Shown: positions 1 to 7,674, numbered from the stretch's first letter. The stretch: 8,968 bases of DNA from Verrucomicrobiota bacterium (GCA_023443985.1 JAEZSJ010000039.1:1-8968), one strand, 5' to 3'. Numbers and translations are program-made. The notes: a model not told the origin generated them from the letters alone.

Positions 1-550
1 AGACATCGGCGAGCTCGTTGGCGGCGAAGGCCAGGACGGAGGCGCCGGCGGCGTCGCGGATCGTGATGGTGTGGAACTTCGCGTGGCCCTTCGTGGCGGT
101 GAACCGGAGGCGCATCGGGCCGCGCAGCGCGTCGTCGGGCTTCTCGACCGTGCCGGAGATGGTGGCGAGGAGGAAGGGCGCGCCGGCGACGGCCACGGGG
201 TCGAAGTCCTTCGCGAGCACGACATCGGCCGCGACCACGTTGAACACGGTCTGGCCGGCCGCCTTGAAGAACGTCTCCACGGCGCCGATCTCGACCGTGT
301 AGCGGCCGGCCGGCAGGTTCGCGATGGTGACGGTGAAGTCCGTGCCGTGGACCTCTTCGCGGTAGGCCTCGGGCGCGAAGCCTGTGCCGGAGACCGCGGG
401 CGTGGTGTCGGTCTGGTGGTGGGCGAAATCGCCGCTCACCGTCACCGCACCGCCGCAGGTGGTGCAGGCCTCGTCGGCGCCGGAGACGGTCGCCGAAAGC
501 GCGATGAAGAAGGCAAGGAACGGGACCGGGAGAAGACGGCGGAGACGCAT
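1..550 (-). CDS. Secreted malectin-domain protein, N-terminal part (probable glycoside hydrolase)
   Basis: The reading frame opens at the ATG at 550 and stays open to the window edge, so 183 residues are visible and the C-terminus is missing. Residues 1-25 look like a signal peptide: arginines, then a hydrophobic stretch ending ATVSGA. Residues about 36-180 form a malectin-like beta-sandwich, recognisable by YREEVHGTDFTVTI, then LPAGRYTVEIGAVETFF, AGQTVFNV and KDFDPVAVAG. Malectin domains bind carbohydrate, and in related bacteria one often precedes a GH2 or GH3 catalytic domain. No catalytic domain is visible here, so the enzyme class is a guess. A CxxC pair (C29, C32) lies between signal peptide and domain. 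The start is 31 bases after the esterase stop, in an operon-like arrangement, with no Shine-Dalgarno motif. Confidence 0.82.
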   Translation of the reverse strand, partial: MRLRRLLPVPFLAFFIALSATVSGADEACTTCGGAVTVSGDFAHHQTDTTPAVSGTGFAPEAYREEVHGTDFTVTIANLPAGRYTVEIGAVETFFKAAGQTVFNVVAADVVLAKDFDPVAVAGAPFLLATISGTVEKPDDALRGPMRLRFTATKGHAKFHTITIRDAAGASVLAFAANELADV

Positions 551-581
551 GGCGACGGGAGACGGTTGTAGATTGCAGCAG

Positions 582-2138
582 TTACTTCGCCCAGGCGGCC
601 CCTTCCGGGGTGCGGCGCCAGGCGAAGTAGGTGTCGAGCACCTCGAGCGCGGACTCGCTGGGCACGGGGCCGACGGTGGCGGTGTTGTGGAGGACCATCA
701 CCTTCGGCTCGGCTTCGGAGAAGCGCGGCCACACCGGCAGACCGGCGCCGTTGGGGTCGCCGAACTTCGTGAAGTTGGTCCAATAGGTGGCGACGGTATC
801 GGAGATCGCGAGGTCGCCCGGCGTGAGCTTGGGGTCGTTGCGGTCGAGCGTCTGGAAAACGTAGGGCACATCGACGCCGTGCGGCATGCCGTGGTCGGCC
901 GCCGGGGAATCGGCCGGGCGCTCGGCGTGCTGGTCGAAATAGTAGAGGAACACCCGGGACTTGCCGGTGCGGGACTGGAGGCGGGCCCAGCTCCACGTCT
1001 GCCAGCCGAAGGCGGCGTCGCGCATGAGGTCGCGGGCGGTCTTGCCGACGCGTTCCCCGTCCGGCGGATACACAGCGAGCAGGCTGTCGGCGAAGGGGCC
1101 GTAGCGGAGGCGCGTGTTGGCGACGTATTCCTCGGGGGTCTTCTCACGAGCGAAACTGAGGCCCTCGTCGGAGTTGTAGCCGATGAGCACGTCGACGTCG
1201 TTGAAGCGGCCGGCCTCGTAGAGCTTGAACTGGTCGTCGACGATCACGCGGCCGTCGACGATGGGCCAGGAGGACGGGTTGCCCCAACCGCCGGGGAGCT
1301 TGTCGGGCGTGAGCTGGCGCAACTCGGCGACGTTCTTCGCGCCGGCCTTCGCGGCGTAGTCGAGACCGGCCTGCTCGGCGGCGGCGAGGCCGCGCATGTT
1401 CTCGCCCGGGTAGGTGGTCGGACGGGTTGGGCCGAAGTTGCCGCCGCTCTGGGAAATCGCGCCGCGGAAGAGGCCCTTCGCCTCGGGCGAAGCGCAGAGC
1501 ATGCTCACCGAGATGCCACCCGCGGACTCGCCGAAGATGGTGACCTTGGCGGGGTCGCCGCCGAAGGCCGCGATGTTGCGCTGCACCCAACGCAGGCCGG
1601 CGATCTGATCCTGGAGACCGTAGTTGCCGGAAACCTTGTGCGGGGACTCGGCGCTGAGCTCCGGGTGGGCGAGGAAGCCCAACGAGCCGACCCGGTAGTT
1701 GATGCTCACGAGCACGACGCCCTTGCGCGCGAGGTGTTCGCCGTTGTGGACGGGGGTCGAGGTGGAGCCGAAGGCGAAGCCGCCGCCGTAGATCCACACG
1801 AGCACGGGCAGGCGCTCGTCGGCGGACTTGGCCGGCGTCCAGATGTTCAGGTACAGGCAGTCCTCGCTCACGTTGCCCTTGCCGTCGCCCTGGTAGGGAT
1901 CGGCGCCGAACTCGGTCGAGGGGCGCACGCCGTCCCATTTCGCGTGCGGCTGCGGCGCCCGCCAGCGGAGGTCGCCGACCGGCGGCGCGGCGAAGGGCAC
2001 GCCGCGGTAGACGGTGAGGTCGTTCTCGACCACGCCCTGCACCAGGCCGTACTCGGTCGGTGCCGGCGCAGGCAGTTGGGCAAAGGCCGCCGCGGCGGCG
2101 AACAGGGGAAGCGAGAGGAGCAACGGGCGAAGGGCCAT
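582..2138 (-). CDS. Secreted type-B carboxylesterase (alpha/beta hydrolase)
   Basis: A 518-residue protein of the carboxylesterase type B (para-nitrobenzyl esterase/cholinesterase) family, full length for that family. Residues 1-20 form a signal peptide (LLLSLPLFAAAAAFA), so it should act in the periplasm or outside. Conserved blocks appear in order: YRGVPFAAPPVGDLRW (44-59), EDCLYLNIW (92-100), oxyanion-hole loop YGGGF (117-121), nucleophile elbow FGESAGG with Ser205, acid Glu325 in GYNSDEG, and catalytic His420 in MPHGVDVPYVF. The whole Ser-Glu-His triad is intact. The start lies 10 bases after the arabinofuranosidase stop, suggesting co-transcription and coupled translation; no Shine-Dalgarno is visible. 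Beside GH51 it may remove acetyl or feruloyl esters from hemicellulose, but family membership alone does not fix the substrate. Confidence 0.95.
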   Translation of the reverse strand: MALRPLLLSLPLFAAAAAFAQLPAPAPTEYGLVQGVVENDLTVYRGVPFAAPPVGDLRWRAPQPHAKWDGVRPSTEFGADPYQGDGKGNVSEDCLYLNIWTPAKSADERLPVLVWIYGGGFAFGSTSTPVHNGEHLARKGVVLVSINYRVGSLGFLAHPELSAESPHKVSGNYGLQDQIAGLRWVQRNIAAFGGDPAKVTIFGESAGGISVSMLCASPEAKGLFRGAISQSGGNFGPTRPTTYPGENMRGLAAAEQAGLDYAAKAGAKNVAELRQLTPDKLPGGWGNPSSWPIVDGRVIVDDQFKLYEAGRFNDVDVLIGYNSDEGLSFAREKTPEEYVANTRLRYGPFADSLLAVYPPDGERVGKTARDLMRDAAFGWQTWSWARLQSRTGKSRVFLYYFDQHAERPADSPAADHGMPHGVDVPYVFQTLDRNDPKLTPGDLAISDTVATYWTNFTKFGDPNGAGLPVWPRFSEAEPKVMVLHNTATVGPVPSESALEVLDTYFAWRRTPEGAAWAK

Positions 2139-2148
2139 GGCGGGATGA

Positions 2149-3684
2149 TCAGCGGGTGACGCCGACGACGATCTGGGTGAACGAGTGGGCCGGGAACGAG
2201 TAGTGCAGCGAGGTGCCCTGCGTGGCGATCTGCTCGACCTTCGGCGGGTAGGTGTCGCGCGCTGCGTACGTATACGGCGCGTCGGAGATGTCGTCGTTGG
2301 CCACGAGGCTCACCGAGGCGGTGGGCGCGAACGTGCCGACGATGCTGCGGATATCGGTGGCGATGGCCTCGTCCTTGTGGCGATTGACGACGTTGAGGAC
2401 GACCTGGCCGGCCTTCGCGTCGTACACGGCGGACACGTCGAGGTACGGAATCTTCGAGTAGTGGTCGCTGGTGCGGAAGGTGTCGCAGACGACGGTCGGC
2501 GAGAGCGCGGTACCGCGGGCGCGAGTGGAGAAGAGCTTGAAGGTGTAGAAGAGCGGCGACTTGTAGGTGGCGTCGGTCTCCGGGTCGCGGCCGAGGATGG
2601 AGGTCAGCAACGTGTAGTTGGCCATCTTGACGGTATCCGAGTGACGGATGAAGGCGTTGAAATACTGCGCGAGCGCGAGCGTGGAGAGGTGGCCCTTGCG
2701 GAAGGGCGGCGCCCACTCGTCGACGGCGATATACATGGGCTTCTTCTGGTGGATGGTGTGCACGGCCTTGATCTGGCCGGCGACGATCTCGATGCGCTCC
2801 TCGAGATCGATGCCGCGCTGGCCCATGAGCACATAGTAGTCGTCGGACGGGTCCCAGTAACGGTGGAGGGAGACGTAGTCGGCGATGCCGTAGAGGCCCT
2901 TCACGACGGTCCAGGTCCACTCGATCCAGTCGAGGTTGTCCTTGTAGTTGGCCGGGCCGTTGGCGACGAACTCGAGCTTGGTGCCGGGCGAGCTGTGGCT
3001 CATGACCTTGGCGGCCTCGCGGGCGAACTTCACGTAGTCCTCGGCGTTCTTGTAGCCCATGATCCAGGACTCGCCGTCGACCTCGTTGCCGAGCCCCCAG
3101 TACTTGATGGCGTAGGGCTCGGGGTGGCCGTTCTCGGCGCGCTTGTCGGCCCAGTAGGTGCCGACCGGGGCGTTGCAGTATTCGACCCAGTAGCGGGCGT
3201 CGTCGAGGGTGCCCGTGCCCATGTTGATACAGACGACGTTCTCGGTGCCGATGAGCTTGTTGAGCTCGACCCACTCGTCGGTGCCGACCTGGTTCGGCTC
3301 GACGACACCCCAGGCGAGATCGATGCGCTTCGGGCGCTTGTCCTTCGGGCCGATGCCGTCGCGCCAGTCGTAGCCGGCGACGAAGTTGCCGCCCGGCCAG
3401 CGCATCTGGGTGAGCTGGAGCTCGCGCGCCGCCTCGAGCATGTCGGTGCGGAAGCCGTTCTTGTCGGCGAGCGGCGACTGCGGATCGTAGAGCGGGCCGT
3501 AGAGGGTGTTGAACTTCAGCTCGGGCCGGTTGAAGCCGATCGGCTCCATGAACATGCCGTAGATGCGGGGGTCGACCTCGTCGATCACACGCTCGACATC
3601 AATCTTGATGGTCGCGGTGCCGGCGAAGAGCCCGAGGGGCAAAACGGCGAGGGCGACGAACAACACACGGGGGAATCGTTTCAT
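2149..3684 (-). CDS. Secreted GH51 alpha-L-arabinofuranosidase
   Basis: A 511-residue glycoside hydrolase family 51 enzyme, expected to release terminal alpha-L-arabinofuranose from arabinan or arabinoxylan by the retaining mechanism. Residues 1-24 form a signal peptide (RVLFVALAVLPLGLFAGTA), whereas many bacterial GH51 enzymes are cytoplasmic. The (beta/alpha)8 barrel shows GMFMEPIGF (43-51), RWPGGNFVAGYDWRDGIGP (95-113), acid/base Glu201 in WGLGNEVDG and nucleophile Glu323 in AVDEW. The C-terminal part from about residue 390 is the beta-sandwich usual in the family, ending SFPAHSFTQIVVGV. No added carbohydrate-binding module is seen. After the nucleophile the sequence reads DEWAPPF where DEWNVW-like sequence is common. 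It appears to lead an operon with the esterase and malectin-domain gene. The ATG at 3684 is chosen because it gives the signal peptide; no Shine-Dalgarno precedes it. Confidence 0.95.
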   Translation of the reverse strand: MKRFPRVLFVALAVLPLGLFAGTATIKIDVERVIDEVDPRIYGMFMEPIGFNRPELKFNTLYGPLYDPQSPLADKNGFRTDMLEAARELQLTQMRWPGGNFVAGYDWRDGIGPKDKRPKRIDLAWGVVEPNQVGTDEWVELNKLIGTENVVCINMGTGTLDDARYWVEYCNAPVGTYWADKRAENGHPEPYAIKYWGLGNEVDGESWIMGYKNAEDYVKFAREAAKVMSHSSPGTKLEFVANGPANYKDNLDWIEWTWTVVKGLYGIADYVSLHRYWDPSDDYYVLMGQRGIDLEERIEIVAGQIKAVHTIHQKKPMYIAVDEWAPPFRKGHLSTLALAQYFNAFIRHSDTVKMANYTLLTSILGRDPETDATYKSPLFYTFKLFSTRARGTALSPTVVCDTFRTSDHYSKIPYLDVSAVYDAKAGQVVLNVVNRHKDEAIATDIRSIVGTFAPTASVSLVANDDISDAPYTYAARDTYPPKVEQIATQGTSLHYSFPAHSFTQIVVGVTR

Positions 3685-3762
3685 TCTGGGGAAAAGTTAG
3701 CCGTCTAACGACTGAGTGCAGACCACCCCGCACCGCGATCGCGACTAGTCTTTCGTACAAGT
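3685..3762 (-). promoter_or_regulatory. Palindrome-rich leader/promoter region of the GH51 operon
   Basis: This 78-base gap separates the response-regulator stop from the arabinofuranosidase ATG. It holds the inverted repeat GTTAG-CCGT-CTAAC (3696-3709), a 10-base palindrome CGCGATCGCG (3734-3743) and an abutting 8-base palindrome GACTAGTC (3743-3750). It is less GC-rich near the repeat and near 3750-3765 than the genes around it. A promoter or operator for the enzyme operon is the natural reading. I could not pick a convincing -35/-10 pair, so the regulatory call rests on position and symmetry. No terminator-like hairpin with a T-tract is seen after the regulator gene. Confidence 0.45.
3696..3709. 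repeat. Inverted repeat GTTAG-N4-CTAAC upstream of GH51
   Basis: Perfect 5-base arms separated by four bases (CCGT), ending 12 bases before the GH51 start codon. Such symmetry suits a dimeric regulator's operator and the position would let a bound protein block expression. It could also be a very small hairpin in the leader, or chance. Confidence 0.4.
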
Positions 3763-4563
3763 TTACCTAGCCGAACCGCCGGACCGCCCCGTACACCGCC
3801 CCACCGCATCCATCAGTCCACGACGCGCGTGCGCAACGGCGCACCGGCGGTGGCGCGCGATCCGCTCCCGCGCGGCCGGCTCCGATCCATCCCGGCGGCG
3901 GCGGCGCCGCCGCGCCCGCTCCGCCGACTCCATATGGTTGATGCCGCGCTTGATGCCCGTGAGCACGGCCTGCGTGCGGTCGGCAACGCCCAGTTTCGAG
4001 AAGATGCTGGCGAGATGCACCTTCACCGTCGACTCGACGAGATTGAGGGACAGGCCGATCTCCTTGTTTCGGAGGCCGCGGCCCACGAGGGTGAGCACCT
4101 CGATCTCCCGGGCGGACAACTGCGAAGAGAGGCGGCCGGCAAGCCGGCGGGCCTCGTCGTCGTGCACGACCTGTTCGCCCGCAGCGATCCGCCGGATGCC
4201 ATCCATGAGGACGTCGAACGAGGTCTCCTTGCCGAGGAAGCCGCTGGCGCCGGCCGCCAGCGAGGCGGCGATCTCGCTGCCGCTGGCGTAGCTGCTCAAC
4301 ACAAGGACGCGCACATCACGGAACTCGCGTTTCAGGGCGCCGATCGTCTCGATGCCGTTGCGGTTGGGCATCCGGAGATCGAGCAAGACGACATCCGGGC
4401 GGTGCTGACGGTAGAGGTCCACGGCCTCGATGCCGTCCGTCGCCTGCGCGACAACCTCCAGATCCGGCTGATTGCCGATGGCGAACGACAGCCCCGCGCG
4501 CACGATCATATGGTCGTCCACCAACAGGACGCGGATCTTCTTCGTTTGGTTCTCAGTGGTCAT
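3763..4563 (-). CDS. NarL/FixJ-family response regulator with arginine-rich C-terminal tail
   Basis: A 266-residue cytoplasmic DNA-binding response regulator, partner of the overlapping sensor kinase. The receiver domain (about 10-125) has the acidic pair D16-D17, phosphoacceptor Asp62 in LLDLRMP, the switch Ser90 and Lys112 in GFLGKE. A LuxR-type helix-turn-helix spans about 148-205 (LSAREIEVLTLVGRGLRNKEI, then VHLASIFSKLGVADRTQAV). Family members usually end soon after this domain, near residue 211. Here about 55 more residues follow, with seven consecutive arginines (218-224) and no recognisable fold, which could be a real basic tail, read-through of a lost stop, or a sequencing frameshift. 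The ATG at 4563 overlaps the kinase stop as ATGA and has a good Shine-Dalgarno; the longer in-frame opening upstream is ignored because it lies inside the kinase gene. Confidence 0.93.
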   Translation of the reverse strand: MTTENQTKKIRVLLVDDHMIVRAGLSFAIGNQPDLEVVAQATDGIEAVDLYRQHRPDVVLLDLRMPNRNGIETIGALKREFRDVRVLVLSSYASGSEIAASLAAGASGFLGKETSFDVLMDGIRRIAAGEQVVHDDEARRLAGRLSSQLSAREIEVLTLVGRGLRNKEIGLSLNLVESTVKVHLASIFSKLGVADRTQAVLTGIKRGINHMESAERARRRRRRRDGSEPAARERIARHRRCAVAHARRGLMDAVGRCTGRSGGSAR

Positions 4564-7500
4564 AAAGTTTCCTTCGCAGGATGCACGAGGGGCACGGTCA
4601 CGCGAACGGTCGTGCCCCGGCCCGGGGCGCTCTCGATCTCGACCGCGCCGCCGCTCATGCGGGCCCGGTTGTTGAAGTTGGGCAGGCCGAGGTGGCAGCC
4701 GGCCTTGTTGCCGACCGTCGCCGGGTCGAAGCCGCAGCCGTTGTCGGCCACCGCGAGCGTCACCGCCTGGTCCGAATAGGCGAGCACCACCTCGATCCGG
4801 GTCGCCTCCGCGTGTTTGACCGCGTTGGCGATCGCCTCCTGTGCGATGCGCAGGAGATGGTGCTCGGTCGTGCCGTCGAGCGGGCGCGGCGTGCCCTCGA
4901 TGCGCACCGTTGCGACGCCGGACAACGGCGCCAGCCGCGGGACGATCCGTCGCAGCACCGTGTCCAGGGACTCGGACTGGAGCATCGGCGAGTTCAGGCC
5001 GCGCACGGCGTTGCGCAGTTCGTCGCGGCAGTACGACACCATGTTGATCGCGGCGGTCAGGCCGTTTTTCACCGTCCCCGCGCACTCGGCGATCCGGGAG
5101 GTGGCCTCCAATTGCAGGAGCAGGCCCGCCAGCCCCTGTTCGAGGCTGTCGTGGATCTCCCCGGCGAGGCGGTTGCGCTCGGCGAGCGTGGCGTTGGTCG
5201 TCGCCTCCTCGCGCAGGCAGTCCATCGCGTTGCGCAGCTCCGCAGTGCGGCGGTCGACCTGGCGTTCGAGCGTGGCGAGCCGGACCCGTTGGCGGTGCGC
5301 GGTGTACCGGGACACCAGCCACGTCAACAGCAGGGCCGCCAGGGGATAGGCAATGTAGGCGGGCCAGCTCCGGAACCAGGGCGGGGTGACCGAGAGCCGA
5401 TAGGTGGCACCCGCGCCGACCGGGCCGAGCGTATCCACAGCCCGGACCTCGAGCGTGTAGTGTCCCTCCCGGAGGTCGGACAGGAGGACGGAGGAACCGG
5501 TGTTGGCGCGCACCCACGGGGTGCCGCCCAACCGGTACTCGTAGGAAAGCGGACGCACGGGCGCGTAGCTGCCCGCGAAGAAGTCGAGCTGGAGGCTGTT
5601 CTGGGCGTAGGCGAACGAACCGAGATCCTGCGCGCCATCCGCCTTCAGCGGAAGCCGCGCGCCGGCGCGGGTGTCGTGCAGGGCGACCAGAACCGGCCGG
5701 ACCTGCGCCGCCACCGGCTCCCGCAGCCGACCCTCCAGCCGATAGAGCGTGTTGCTGGTCGAGGCCCAGACTCCGCCCCCGGCCGGGCAGCGCACAAACG
5801 GCGTCGCCTCGTTGAGGCCGCCGTAGGTGTTGAAGTCCGGTTCGTATCCACCGTCACGGGCCCGCGCGGGGAACACCCCGCGGGCATGCGACACCCAGAG
5901 GGTGCCCGCCTCGTCCAACGCGAACCGCTGCAGCAGGTACGGGGAACGCTCGACCAGCCGCTTCAACTCGGGCGCCTCGACCGGCGCCAGCGTGCGGTCG
6001 TCGAGATACAGCGGGGTCCGGCCGGAACCGCACAGCACCACGGTGGAGCCCACGATGCTGACGTTCACCCAGTTGCGTTCCTCCCATGCGAAATCCTCGA
6101 AGAGGCGCGTCCGCAGCTCGCCGTCCACGAGCGCGACCTGCGCCACTCGGTTCAAGCCCAGCTCGATCCACACCGTACCGTTCCCCGAGTGGGCCACGTA
6201 CGGGTATCCGATCCCCGGCGCCCGGGGTGCACACTCTTCCCAGACGCCGGCGCGGCGGCGGCGGATGGCGGCGATCGTGTCCGTGGCGATCACCAGACAG
6301 GTGTCGGGATCCAGTTCCATCAGACGGGCCACGTTCACCCCCGGGAACACCAGCTCCGACGTGCCTGCTTCCGTCATCTCGTGCACGCCGCTGCCGTTCC
6401 CGATCAGGAGCGAGCCGCCCACCGTCGCGATCCCCCAGCTCAGGTTCCCCGGCTGCCCCGCCAACGGCCGGAAACCGCGGCGGGTTCCCGCCTCGTCGGC
6501 GTAGCCCTCGAAAACTCGTCCGCCGGAGCACACGATCGTGCGCCCGCCCCACTGCAGGACCTGCGGCCAGTTCACCGTGATCCCCTGCTCCAGCCCGAAG
6601 GTCGCAAACGGCTGCCGGTGCAGGAGCTTGAGCACGCCCCGCTTCGTGATCGCCCAGAGCACGCCCGGCTCCTGGCTGTTGAGTGCGGAGATGCTCTTGA
6701 AATCCGAGTCGTCCAACACGCGGGTCACCTCCCCGCGGGAGTCGAGCAACAGCAGCCCGTGCCCGAGCAGCGACATCGCGAACCCGCCCTCGGGCAGCTT
6801 CGCCAGCGCCCCGACCGGCCCCGGGAAGTTCCCGGTGTTTCCATCCCGCACATACTCCAGCCGCCCGTCACGCAGCACCAGCAGCTGCCCGGCGGTGGTG
6901 GCGATCATCAGGCTCGAGACACCGTCCCCCGCCGAAGCGATCACCGGCGAGACGCCCTTCGCATCCAGCTCGGTCGGCGTCAATGTGCCCCTCGCGACAT
7001 CCAGGAAGAACATCCCGGAGCCGAAGGTCGTGACGACGAACTTGCCCGCCAGCGGAAACAGCCAGGACATGCCCGCGACCGGGAAATAGCGCTGGGCACC
7101 GCTGGCCCGGTCGAGATGCACCACCCCGTCCTGTCCCCAGAAAAACACGCCATCGGCGGTGCAGTAGATGTCGCGAAACTCGCATGACTGCACCCAGGGC
7201 GGGGCGTCGGGCGGCACCAGCGCCACCGGCTCGAGGTCGCCGGTCGGCGTGCGCCGGATGACTCCCCAGGAGCCGAACGCGCCGTAGAAAAGCGCGCCGT
7301 CCGCGCTGCGGACGACCCGGTTGAAGCTCAACCCGGCCCCGTCCCCCCGCCACGCCGTCCGCCAACTGCCGTCGTTGAGCAGGAACAGCTCGTCCTGCTG
7401 CGCCACCGCCACCCGACCGTGGGCATCGTGCAGCAACTGCAGGTTCCGCGCGGAACTGCCGATCTCCTCCATCGGATAGAGTCGCGTCGTCGGGGCCCCG

Positions 7501-7658
7501 TCGGAGGGCTTGAGCACGATGGCCCCGCCGCGCAGTGGCGCCCCGAGGAACAGCACTCCGAGCAGCCCGCAGAGCAACCCGGCGACACCGACACGCGGCC
7601 GGGGCCCGGACGTCCGTCGCGGCCTACTGGATGTGCCTGCTCGCATGGGATGGGGCAT
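4560..7658 (-). CDS. Sensor histidine kinase with periplasmic propeller and Y_Y_Y domain
   Basis: A 1032-residue membrane sensor that should autophosphorylate on His836 and pass phosphate to the adjoining regulator. An arginine-rich start and hydrophobic segment (about 22-41) form a signal peptide or anchor. Residues about 50-660 carry repeated propeller-like strands, such as GVLWAITKRGVLKL, GTLWVSHARGVF and GGVWASTSNTLYRL. A Y_Y_Y domain follows (about 688-757; LSYEYRLGG, LREGHYTLEVRAVD), then one transmembrane helix (about 766-783), a coiled-coil linker, a HisKA_3 dimerisation domain (ERNRLAGEIHDSLEQGL) and an HATPase_c domain with N945 in QEAIANAVKHA, DNGCGF (972-977) and GRGTTVRV. The plan resembles sensors of glycan-utilisation loci, but with the response regulator as a separate protein. 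The ATG at 7658 is chosen because it gives the signal sequence; 7646 is an equally possible start. The frame stays open to 8084, but that extension overlaps the upstream gene. The ligand is unknown. Confidence 0.93.
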   Translation of the reverse strand: MPHPMRAGTSSRPRRTSGPRPRVGVAGLLCGLLGVLFLGAPLRGGAIVLKPSDGAPTTRLYPMEEIGSSARNLQLLHDAHGRVAVAQQDELFLLNDGSWRTAWRGDGAGLSFNRVVRSADGALFYGAFGSWGVIRRTPTGDLEPVALVPPDAPPWVQSCEFRDIYCTADGVFFWGQDGVVHLDRASGAQRYFPVAGMSWLFPLAGKFVVTTFGSGMFFLDVARGTLTPTELDAKGVSPVIASAGDGVSSLMIATTAGQLLVLRDGRLEYVRDGNTGNFPGPVGALAKLPEGGFAMSLLGHGLLLLDSRGEVTRVLDDSDFKSISALNSQEPGVLWAITKRGVLKLLHRQPFATFGLEQGITVNWPQVLQWGGRTIVCSGGRVFEGYADEAGTRRGFRPLAGQPGNLSWGIATVGGSLLIGNGSGVHEMTEAGTSELVFPGVNVARLMELDPDTCLVIATDTIAAIRRRRAGVWEECAPRAPGIGYPYVAHSGNGTVWIELGLNRVAQVALVDGELRTRLFEDFAWEERNWVNVSIVGSTVVLCGSGRTPLYLDDRTLAPVEAPELKRLVERSPYLLQRFALDEAGTLWVSHARGVFPARARDGGYEPDFNTYGGLNEATPFVRCPAGGGVWASTSNTLYRLEGRLREPVAAQVRPVLVALHDTRAGARLPLKADGAQDLGSFAYAQNSLQLDFFAGSYAPVRPLSYEYRLGGTPWVRANTGSSVLLSDLREGHYTLEVRAVDTLGPVGAGATYRLSVTPPWFRSWPAYIAYPLAALLLTWLVSRYTAHRQRVRLATLERQVDRRTAELRNAMDCLREEATTNATLAERNRLAGEIHDSLEQGLAGLLLQLEATSRIAECAGTVKNGLTAAINMVSYCRDELRNAVRGLNSPMLQSESLDTVLRRIVPRLAPLSGVATVRIEGTPRPLDGTTEHHLLRIAQEAIANAVKHAEATRIEVVLAYSDQAVTLAVADNGCGFDPATVGNKAGCHLGLPNFNNRARMSGGAVEIESAPGRGTTVRVTVPLVHPAKETL
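4569..4574 (-). promoter_or_regulatory. Shine-Dalgarno AAGGAA for the response regulator
   Basis: AAGGAA on the minus strand, five bases before the ATG at 4563 and inside the last codons of the kinase gene. It fixes the start of the regulator and is the only clear Shine-Dalgarno seen before any start codon in this window. Confidence 0.75.
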
Positions 7659-7674
7659 GTGGGGTCCAAGAATT

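Noticed and set aside
3734..3743. CGCGATCGCG as a dispersed HIP1-type repeat
   Set aside because: Its GCGATCGC core matches the cyanobacterial HIP1 octamer, but I noticed only one copy in this window and nothing else suggests a cyanobacterium.
3898..3913. 16-base palindrome GCGGCGGCGCCGCCGC as a regulatory site
   Set aside because: It falls inside the regulator's arginine codon run and is explained by repeated CGG/CGC codons; it matters more as a possible site of sequencing or replication error.
4564..5517. Extension of the response regulator to a start at 5517
   Set aside because: It lies inside the conserved kinase domains in another frame; the ATG at 4563 has a Shine-Dalgarno and begins directly before the receiver domain.
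384..7187. Very long plus-strand open frames (384-2159, 2185-3708, 4581-7187)
   Set aside because: They lie exactly opposite well-supported genes, their translations are low-complexity strings of Arg, Gly, Ala, Val and His with no recognisable domain, and GC-rich coding DNA commonly leaves the opposite strand free of stops.
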